From positions 1 to 5,151 of the forward strand of contig JAVEEJ010000293.1 of assembly GCA_030840515.1 (NCBI GenBank): DNA of 5,151 nucleotides, in the 5' to 3' direction. Source of the DNA: Frankiaceae bacterium. GTDB taxonomy: Bacteria; Actinomycetota; Actinomycetes; JAVEEJ01. Positions 1-5,151 of this stretch are shown in pieces (position 1 is the first letter of the stretch; each line of letters begins with the position of its first letter). A program made the translations under genes and the position numbers. Under the pieces are notes generated by a model, which was not told the DNA's origin, made no database searches, and was given only the letters and a program-made list of their open reading frames with translations.

Positions 1-1275
1 GAGCGCGGCGACCGCGTCGGGGATCGGTGGCGCGGCCAGGTAGGACGTGAAGTCCGGCCCCGGCGGCAGCGCCGAGGCTCTGGCGAGCTCGCTTCCGCCG
101 GGGGAAGGCGCGACGGTCAGCGCGTACTTGACGCCTGCCGAGGCCGCGCCCTTCGACGTCCGCAGCACACCCGTCGCCGGGTCGATCGAGAGCTCCTCGT
201 CGGACGTGCTCAGCTGCTCCGCGCCGCTCGGCGTCGGCACCGCGAAGCCGTTGAGCCCGGAGATACTGACGCCCACCGTCACCGGCGCTCGATCGGCCGG
301 CGCATCGGGCAACGTGCCGCCCGCGCTGACCCCGGCGAAGCTGCCCGGCTCGAAGGGCGGCAGGTACCACGCGTGCTTGATGTAGCTGTCGAGCGTGCCG
401 AGCCGATAGGGCCCGGCGAAGCCGCCCGTCACGGCGAACAGCGGTCGGTCCTTCACCGCCGACAGGGGGGTGACCTTCGGCTTCTGGGGGTTGGCACTGC
501 GGTCCACGTTGGGCTTGGGGAACAGCACGTCGGCGCGCGACAGGCCGGCGAGCGCCGCAAGCGCAATCACCGTGGCGGCGAGCGAGCGCAGCAGCTGCCT
601 GCGCTCGAACGCCTTGCTTACCTCCGCCCGCCCGGCGAGGTCTGCGGCCGAGCTGACGGCGAGCGCGCCGAGCAGCAGCCCCATCGCCACGATGCCGCTG
701 ACCGCTTCGCGCCCGGGCGCCTGGTTGAGCCCGGCGGCGATGACGAGCGGAAGCGGGATCAGAGCGGCCAGCCGGGGTGAGCGGTAGCCGATGGCCAGCG
801 ACGTGGCCGCCGCGGTGATGAGCGCGATCACGGCGACGAGCAGGAAACGCCAGCCCGGGTCGAACGGGATCGGCGGCTTCGCCAAGCCACCGTTGGCGAT
901 CGACTGGCGCACCAGGCTCGGCACGGAGCCGGTCACACCGGTGGCATTGGGCAGCAGGAGTGCGGCGGCGTAGCCGAGGACGAAGATGCCGGGTACGGCG
1001 AGCAGCTGGAGCCATGCCTTGCCCCGCGCGGATGCGAGGCCGACGAGTCCGGCGCTGACGCCTGCCGCGGCGAGTCCGACCAGCACGGCGAGCACGCCGC
1101 TGAACAGGCCTCCCAGGGTGACCGCCGCTGCGCTGCCTGACAGCGCTGCGACGAGAGCGATCCGTAGTGGTGCGAGGGGAGCGAGCTCCGCGGCCTCCTC
1201 GGGTTGTGCCGGGTCCGGAGACACGGGTGCAGCGGGGAGGGGAGCCAGCACCTCCGGAGGCAGCAGCGCGGTCAT
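1..1275 (-). CDS. TgpA-like transglutaminase-family membrane protein, N-terminal part (3' end outside window)
   Basis: This frame is open from the ATG at 1275 to the left edge: 425 residues with no stop. Residues 1-37 are Pro/Ala/Glu-rich and probably cytoplasmic. Seven hydrophobic segments follow, roughly at 38-57, 60-81, 88-108, 143-163, 166-183, 188-207 and 228-246. Basic and charged loops (82-87, 165-168, 208-228) place the N-terminus inside and everything after 247 outside. The 109-142 loop (starting LLPNATGV) resembles the corresponding loop of TgpA-type proteins. The outer part contains DRAPVTVGVSISGLNG (328-343) and a DPATGVL segment (365-371), then YLAAPPIPDAVAAL (412-425). That pattern normally lies just before the transglutaminase-like core, so the Cys-His-Asp core, if present, lies beyond the window. 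Position as the third gene after MoxR and DUF58 strongly supports the assignment. The substrate is unknown; members are thought to act on envelope proteins or peptides. The ATGA overlap with the DUF58 gene indicates coupled translation. Confidence 0.87.
   Translation of the reverse strand, partial: MTALLPPEVLAPLPAAPVSPDPAQPEEAAELAPLAPLRIALVAALSGSAAAVTLGGLFSGVLAVLVGLAAAGVSAGLVGLASARGKAWLQLLAVPGIFVLGYAAALLLPNATGVTGSVPSLVRQSIANGGLAKPPIPFDPGWRFLLVAVIALITAAATSLAIGYRSPRLAALIPLPLVIAAGLNQAPGREAVSGIVAMGLLLGALAVSSAADLAGRAEVSKAFERRQLLRSLAATVIALAALAGLSRADVLFPKPNVDRSANPQKPKVTPLSAVKDRPLFAVTGGFAGPYRLGTLDSYIKHAWYLPPFEPGSFAGVSAGGTLPDAPADRAPVTVGVSISGLNGFAVPTPSGAEQLSTSDEELSIDPATGVLRTSKGAASAGVKYALTVAPSPGGSELARASALPPGPDFTSYLAAPPIPDAVAAL
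1272..1275 (-). other. ATGA stop/start overlap between the DUF58 and transglutaminase-family genes
   Basis: On the minus strand ATGA holds the ATG of the transglutaminase-family gene (1275-1273) and the TGA stop of the DUF58 gene (1274-1272). Only a weak GGA lies upstream of this ATG, so initiation probably depends on ribosomes finishing the DUF58 gene. Confidence 0.8.
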
Positions 1276-2534
1276 GCGTGCACATCCGATGTCGGCAGCA
1301 CGGACTCGCTCGCCGCGCGGAACGCCGCATCAAGGGGAGTGAGCGGGCGCAGCACGACGACCTGGCACCCGGTGCTGCCCGCGAGGTGCAGCACCGACGG
1401 GTCGGAGTCCTCCCAGGTGAGCACCGCGAGCGTGACCCGTGTGCCGCGGTCGACCAGGACCCGGCAGCGCGCGCCCACGGCGGCGTCGACCCACGGCGTC
1501 ACGACCAGCGTGTGCGCGTCACGCCGACCGCTCATCACGAGACCGTCGAGCGCCTTGCTCAAGGGCGTCCGACTCGGCACCACGCGAGCGAACGCATCGA
1601 GCGTCGGGATGCGGCCGCGCTCACCGCGGGCCGGCTGGCCGATCGGTCCGTCGGGGCCGAGCAGGGTCACGGTGAACCCGTCGCGCAGGTGCCGCACAGC
1701 GAGACTCGCGGCGGCGCGCACGCCCGCCTCGAACGTGTCGCTCGGAACGCCTGGGGAGTGGTGCGTGATGTCGGTGTCGAGCACGATCGTGACCTGGTCG
1801 GTGATGCCCTGCTCCGACTCGCGGGTGAGCATCCGGCCGGTGCGCGCCACCGCCTTCCACACGACGCGACGCAGGTCATCGCCGAGCACGTAGTCACGCA
1901 TCCCGTAGAACTCGAAGCCGCTGGGCCACGGCTTGGACTGAGGGGGCCGGATCGGCGGGTCCTCCCACTGCCGGGTCAACGGTCGGTCGGTCACGCCCTC
2001 GGTCGACGGGTGCACGACCACCTCGGTCGCGGGCAGTACCTCGGTCACCCGGCGCGTCAGGCCGAACGGGTCGCTCCACACAGCGACGAGCGGCCCGACC
2101 TCATAGACGCCGCGCAGCCGCGGGGTCACGGTGTAGTCGATCCGCTGCGCCTCCCCCGCACCGCCGACCGGCACCGTGCGGTTGCGCCCGAGGGCGGGGT
2201 GCAGCCGCTCCTCCAAGACGAACAGTCCCGTGCGGCGTGGCACCTCGAGGTCGACCCGGACCTGCACCGACTGACCCTGACGCAGCCGCGGCGGCAGCTC
2301 GCTGCGCGTTGCGGTCAGCGCCGGCTTGGCACGACCGAGGGTGCGTGCCAGCACGAGCACGAGGACTGCGCCGTACGCGAGCAGGAACACCATCCGGCCA
2401 CCGAGCACCCGCGCCACGATCCAGGCGAGCACGGCGGTCGCGAGTACGACGACGCCGGTGCGGGTGAGTCCGACGCGCTCGGCCAGCCGCAGCAGCAGCG
2501 GCTGGTCGTCGGTCGGGAGCGAGGGCCGGGACAC
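1272..2534 (-). CDS. DUF58 domain membrane protein with VWA-like region (MoxR partner)
   Basis: DUF58 proteins are membrane-anchored partners of MoxR ATPases; they carry a VWA-like fold thought to bind clients or the ATPase. This one has 420 residues. After a short cytoplasmic N-terminus come two hydrophobic segments (about 27-44 and 48-65). A beta-rich region follows (about 70-175), with the family motif SDPFGL at 154-159. The DUF58 core lies at about 206-241, with the hallmarks RDYVLGDDLRRVVWKAVAR (213-231) and the following LTRE. A VWA-like alpha/beta half runs from about 247 to the end. Its first strand reads VLDTDIT (251-257), so the classical metal-site DxSxS is not conserved. The start is GTG at 2534, the first in-frame start after the MoxR stop; no strong Shine-Dalgarno is visible, so reinitiation after MoxR is likely. 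The frame stays open upstream to an ATG at 2756, but that stretch is Arg/Pro-rich, lies opposite no conserved domain and overlaps MoxR. The gene ends in TGA overlapping the next ATG. Confidence 0.94.
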   Translation of the reverse strand: MSRPSLPTDDQPLLLRLAERVGLTRTGVVVLATAVLAWIVARVLGGRMVFLLAYGAVLVLVLARTLGRAKPALTATRSELPPRLRQGQSVQVRVDLEVPRRTGLFVLEERLHPALGRNRTVPVGGAGEAQRIDYTVTPRLRGVYEVGPLVAVWSDPFGLTRRVTEVLPATEVVVHPSTEGVTDRPLTRQWEDPPIRPPQSKPWPSGFEFYGMRDYVLGDDLRRVVWKAVARTGRMLTRESEQGITDQVTIVLDTDITHHSPGVPSDTFEAGVRAAASLAVRHLRDGFTVTLLGPDGPIGQPARGERGRIPTLDAFARVVPSRTPLSKALDGLVMSGRRDAHTLVVTPWVDAAVGARCRVLVDRGTRVTLAVLTWEDSDPSVLHLAGSTGCQVVVLRPLTPLDAAFRAASESVLPTSDVHA

Positions 2535-2542
2535 GTCAGGGG

Positions 2543-3616
2543 TCAGGCAGACGGTGTCGTGGCCGCTGCGGCGGCTGACGGCGGTCGGACGGCCGCGAGG
2601 ATGCGGTCGAGCACGCTGTCGACTGTCTCGGCGCGCAGCATCGCGTCGGGACTGAGCAGCACGCGGTGCCCCACGACGGCGGGGAGCAGAGTGCGCACGT
2701 CGTCGGGGTAGACGTCCTCGCGGCCCTGGCTCGCGGCGAAGACCCGCGACGCCCACAGCAGTGCCTGCGACGCGCGCGGACCCGCACCGAGGGAGAGGGT
2801 TGCGTCACGTCGGGTCGCGTCGCACAGCCCGATGATGTAGTCGACGACAGCGTCCGAGACGCTGACACCGGTCGCCCAACGCGTCATCTCGAGCACGTCG
2901 GCCGACTCCATCACCGGTGTGAGGTCGTCGATCTCGGGATGATCGGAGTTTCCTCGCAGCACCGTGCGCTCCGCTGCCAGGTTGGGGTAGCCCATCGCGA
3001 GCCGGAAGAGGAAGCGGTCGAGCTGTGCCTCGGGGAGCGCGAAGGTGCCGGCGAGTTCGACGGGGTTCTGCGTGGCGAGTACCAGGAACGGCTTCGGCAG
3101 CGGGTGCGTCACACCGTCCACGGTGACCGTTCCCTCGGCCATCGCCTCGAGCAGCGCCGACTGCGTCTTGGGGGTCGCGCGGTTGATCTCGTCCGCGAGC
3201 AGGATGTTGGCGAACACGGGTCCGGGACGGAACCGGAAGTCGTAGGTGCGCTGGTCGAGGACCGACGACCCGGTGATGTCGCTCGGAAGCATGTCGGCGG
3301 TGCACTGGATGCGGCCCACGTCGGCGTGGATGCTCTTGCCGATCGCCCGGGCCAGCATCGACTTGCCCACGCCCGGGACGTCCTCGAAGAGCACGTGGCC
3401 CTGGGCGAAGAGCGCGACGAGGGCGAGCCGCACGACGTCGTTCTTGCCGTGGATGACGCGCTCGACGTTGGCGACGAGGGCATCGAAGCGAGCGGCGAAG
3501 TCGGCGGAGCTCGTGACCGCGCCGGAGCCGGCCGCCTTGGTGCGGCGTCCCGTGGTGGCTCGCTTCGGTGGCACGCGCTTCTCCGTCCCGTTGACGCTCA
3601 TGGGGGTGACAGTCAC
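2543..3616 (-). CDS. MoxR-family AAA+ ATPase
   Basis: This is a cytoplasmic AAA+ ATPase of the MoxR family. Such proteins work as chaperone-like assembly or activation factors, usually with a VWA-domain partner, and the DUF58 gene that follows is the expected one. From the GTG start it has 357 residues, slightly longer than the usual 310-340 because of a basic, probably disordered N-terminal tail (about 1-35) and an Ala/Thr-rich C-terminal end. The AAA core shows the Walker A EDVPGVGKS (78-86), Walker B ILLADEINRA (138-147), sensor 1 in ATQNP (N184), the arginine-finger segment EAQLDRF (R201), and a sensor 2-like GAGPRAS (R281) in the lid domain. All catalytic positions look intact. I chose GTG at 3616 because it overlaps the upstream stop as GTGA and follows the purine run AGAGAGAAGA by four bases. 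The ATG at 3601 is in frame but has only pyrimidine-rich sequence before it; using it would remove five residues. The gene ends 8 bases before the DUF58 start. Its exact client is unknown. Confidence 0.95.
   Translation of the reverse strand: MTVTPMSVNGTEKRVPPKRATTGRRTKAAGSGAVTSSADFAARFDALVANVERVIHGKNDVVRLALVALFAQGHVLFEDVPGVGKSMLARAIGKSIHADVGRIQCTADMLPSDITGSSVLDQRTYDFRFRPGPVFANILLADEINRATPKTQSALLEAMAEGTVTVDGVTHPLPKPFLVLATQNPVELAGTFALPEAQLDRFLFRLAMGYPNLAAERTVLRGNSDHPEIDDLTPVMESADVLEMTRWATGVSVSDAVVDYIIGLCDATRRDATLSLGAGPRASQALLWASRVFAASQGREDVYPDDVRTLLPAVVGHRVLLSPDAMLRAETVDSVLDRILAAVRPPSAAAAATTPSA
3613..3616 (-). other. GTGA stop/start overlap between the ABC ATPase and MoxR genes
   Basis: On the minus strand GTGA contains both the GTG start of the MoxR gene (3616-3614) and the TGA stop of the ABC ATPase (3615-3613). 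Such 4-base overlaps are typical of translationally coupled genes on one transcript, so the uptake ATPase and the MoxR module probably share an mRNA. Confidence 0.75.
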
Positions 3617-5151
3617 GACATCTTCTCTCTGGCTGGGGCGGGGGTCTGCTTCTTGCCGGATGTGAGGGCACCCGAGCGAGCGAGCACCCGCTCGCTGGTG
3701 CCGAGGTAGGCCGCCACCATGCGTGGGTCGGAGGTGACCTCCGCGACGGTGCCGGTGACAACGGTGCGGCCGAGCACCATGCCGACGAGACGGTCTGCCA
3801 CTGAGGTGAGCAGGCTCATGTCGTGCTCGATCAGCAAGATCCCGCACCCGAGGTCGCGACGGATCCGGTCGAGGAACGGGCCGAGCTCCTCGGCCTCGGC
3901 CTGCGCGATGCCACTGGAGGGCTCGTCGAGCAGTAACACGTCGGGCTCGGCGGCCATGAGACAGGCGAGGTCGAGCACCCGTCGCATACCGGTCGACAGC
4001 TCGTTCGGTGACTTGTCCCGCGCGTCGCCGAGACCAACCGCGTCGACGAGCGAGTCGGCCCGGCGGCGAAGCTTCGCCTCCGCCTTCCTCGCCTGCGGAA
4101 GCCACAGTGCCGATGAGGCGGCTCCGGATGTGGCCTTGCGGTGCAAGGCGACCATGATGTTCTCGGTGACCGTGAGGGCGCCGAACAGCTTCGCGTCTTG
4201 GAACGACCTCCCCAGTCCGAGGGCGGAGCGCGCGCCGGGCGGAAGTCCGGTCACATCACGACCGGCGACACTGACGGTCCCGGCCGCGAGCGGCACGAAG
4301 CCGCAGAGCGCGTCGAACAAGGTCGTCTTGCCTGCGCCGTTGGGGCCGATGAGGCCGACCACCTCGCCCGGTCCGACGTCCAGGTCCGCTTCCGTCAAGG
4401 CGTTGACGCCGCCGTAGCGAACGCTCACCCCGCGTGCGCTCAGAACGCTGGTCAAGGCAGTGGCCCGTTGCGCCCGCGGGGTTGTGGTCGCGCCGGCGCG
4501 GGTGCCCTTCACGTAGATCGAGCGGAGCAGCTCGGGGCGACGGCGCAGTTCCTCGGCTGAGCCGTCGAAGCGGATCTCGCCCTTCTCCATGAAGATCGCG
4601 CGCTGCGCCACGGTGAGCGCGAGGTCGACCGACTGCTCCACGAGGATCACCGTCGTGCCTTGGGCGTGGATGGCGGCGAGCGCCTGCAGCAGCTGCTCCA
4701 CCACAGCCGGCGCGAGGCCCAACGACAGCTCGTCGACCAGCAGCAGCCGCGGTTTGGCGAGCAGCGCCTGACCGAGCGCCACCATCTGCTGCTCGCCACC
4801 CGAGAGGTTCCCCGCGTACTGGCCCTTGCGGGCCGCGAGCTGCGGGAAGAGCTCGTAGACCTCGGCCAGCCGGTCAGCGCTCGCCCCGCTGACGAGCGAG
4901 AGGTTCTCCTGCACGGTCAGGGTCGGGAAGACGCCGCGGCCACCGGGCATGAACACGACGCCGAGCCGCGCCACCTCGTGCGGCGGCAGGTGGGTTGCTT
5001 CGACGCCGTCGATGAACACCGCGCCGCCGCTCGGCTCGGACAGCCCGGTGATGGCCCGCAGCAGCGTCGACTTGCCGGCACCGTTGGTGCCGAGCAACGC
5101 GATGAGCTCGCCCTCCGCGACGTCGAGGTCGATGCCGAAGAGCACCTGCAC
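3613..5151 (-). CDS. Fused LivF-LivG type ABC transporter ATPase, two nucleotide-binding domains in one chain (5' end outside window)
   Basis: The protein would power uptake of branched-chain amino acids or similar amphipathic compounds by ATP hydrolysis at the cytoplasmic face of a membrane permease. 512 residues are visible. Domain 1 (about 1-215) is LivF-like: Walker A GTNGAGKST at 21-29, signature LSGGE at 116-120, Walker B with LLLVDE ending at E141, and the LivF-typical VEQ at the switch position (Q173). Domain 2 (about 235-485) is LivG-like: Walker A GPNGAGKTT at 269-277, the LivG hallmark GLGRSFQ at 312-318, signature LSTGM at 385-389, Walker B LLLDEPSSG at 406-414, and switch H443. 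A polar linker of about 20 residues joins them, and a basic tail of about 28 residues follows. LivF and LivG are usually separate genes. The GTG at 5149-5151 is unlikely to be the true start, because the first strand of domain 1, normally 12-20 residues earlier, is missing. A further N-terminal domain, for example a permease or MFS-type carrier, is possible but not visible. The gene ends in TGA inside the start of the MoxR gene. Fold and family are near certain; the substrate is inferred. Confidence 0.93.
   Translation of the reverse strand: MQVLFGIDLDVAEGELIALLGTNGAGKSTLLRAITGLSEPSGGAVFIDGVEATHLPPHEVARLGVVFMPGGRGVFPTLTVQENLSLVSGASADRLAEVYELFPQLAARKGQYAGNLSGGEQQMVALGQALLAKPRLLLVDELSLGLAPAVVEQLLQALAAIHAQGTTVILVEQSVDLALTVAQRAIFMEKGEIRFDGSAEELRRRPELLRSIYVKGTRAGATTTPRAQRATALTSVLSARGVSVRYGGVNALTEADLDVGPGEVVGLIGPNGAGKTTLFDALCGFVPLAAGTVSVAGRDVTGLPPGARSALGLGRSFQDAKLFGALTVTENIMVALHRKATSGAASSALWLPQARKAEAKLRRRADSLVDAVGLGDARDKSPNELSTGMRRVLDLACLMAAEPDVLLLDEPSSGIAQAEAEELGPFLDRIRRDLGCGILLIEHDMSLLTSVADRLVGMVLGRTVVTGTVAEVTSDPRMVAAYLGTSERVLARSGALTSGKKQTPAPAREKMS
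3617..3630 (-). promoter_or_regulatory. Probable ribosome binding site and spacer for the MoxR gene
   Basis: On the minus strand the purine run AGAGAGAAGA (3630-3621) is followed by TGTC and then GTG at 3616. It is not a perfect AGGAGG but is the only purine-rich stretch near either candidate start. The ATG at 3601 is preceded by GTGACTGTCACCCCC, which has no such run. This decides the start in favour of GTG. The site lies inside the last codons of the ABC ATPase gene. Confidence 0.6.

Noticed and set aside
1978..1993. Short tandem repeat of the unit GGTC in the DUF58 gene
   Set aside because: Three copies of a 4-base unit within a coding region of conserved frame fit chance in GC-rich DNA, and the unit length would not keep frame if it varied.
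2535..2542. Possible internal promoter or regulatory site between the MoxR and DUF58 genes
   Set aside because: The gap is only 8 bases and shows no promoter-like element; it is best read as an ordinary operon junction.
1167..2711. A 514-residue open frame on the plus strand opposite the DUF58 gene
   Set aside because: It is Arg/His/Gly-rich with no recognisable domain, and lies exactly antisense to a clear DUF58 gene. Long antisense frames are expected in GC-rich DNA with G/C-biased third positions.
2535..2756. Upstream extension of the DUF58 frame to an ATG at 2756, giving 494 residues
   Set aside because: The extra 74 residues are Arg/Pro/Ala-rich out-of-frame translation of the MoxR C-terminus, and a GTG at 2534 sits just after the MoxR stop.
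2666..3709. A 347-residue open frame on the plus strand opposite the MoxR gene
   Set aside because: It is a shadow of the MoxR gene: no family motif, composition dominated by Arg, Gly, Val and His, and no gene-like start context.
3617..4105. Upstream extension of the MoxR frame to an ATG at 4105, giving 520 residues
   Set aside because: The extra residues are Arg/Pro/His-rich, match nothing, and overlap the conserved LivG-type domain in another frame. The true N-terminus is near 3616.
3719..4417. A 232-residue Ser/Arg/Pro-rich open frame on the plus strand opposite the LivG-type domain
   Set aside because: Its composition is typical of frameshifted antisense translation in GC-rich DNA, and the opposite strand encodes an intact ABC ATPase domain.

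Overview
The window looks like a chromosomal segment of a high-GC Actinomycetota bacterium. It is strongly GC-rich, with third codon positions mostly G or C, and it carries the MoxR / DUF58 / transglutaminase gene order often seen in actinobacteria. I cannot name a genus from the sequence alone. All four genes I can support lie on the minus strand, so transcription runs from the right edge (5151) to the left edge (1). Coding is essentially continuous: the junctions are a 4-base overlap, an 8-base gap and another 4-base overlap. There is no stretch above 10 bases without a gene, no RNA gene, no repeat or mobile element, no CRISPR array, and no room for a promoter or terminator of conventional length between genes. 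The first and last genes are both cut by the window edges.

Reading in the direction of transcription, 5151-3613 is a protein with two ABC ATPase domains in one chain: a LivF-type domain followed by a LivG-type domain, as used by branched-chain amino acid (HAAT family) uptake systems. Its N-terminus lies beyond the right edge. 3616-2543 is a MoxR-family AAA+ ATPase. 2534-1272 is a DUF58 protein with two membrane segments and a VWA-like C-terminal half. 1275-1 is the N-terminal 425 residues of a TgpA-like membrane transglutaminase-family protein: seven predicted membrane segments, then the start of the outward-facing domain. Its catalytic core would lie beyond the left edge.

The last three genes form a known functional module. 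By family knowledge, the MoxR ATPase acts as a chaperone-like partner of the membrane-anchored DUF58/VWA protein, and the transglutaminase-like protein is the likely envelope-facing client or effector. The less ordinary part is upstream. The fused LivF-LivG ATPase gene shares a GTGA stop/start overlap with the MoxR gene, so a nutrient-uptake ATPase appears to be translationally coupled to an envelope-chaperone module. The first ABC domain also departs from consensus at its Q-loop and D-loop region, suggesting one consensus and one degenerate ATP site. I see no clear evidence of a wholly new system. The fusion, its junction with the MoxR module and the altered ATP site are the points worth following.
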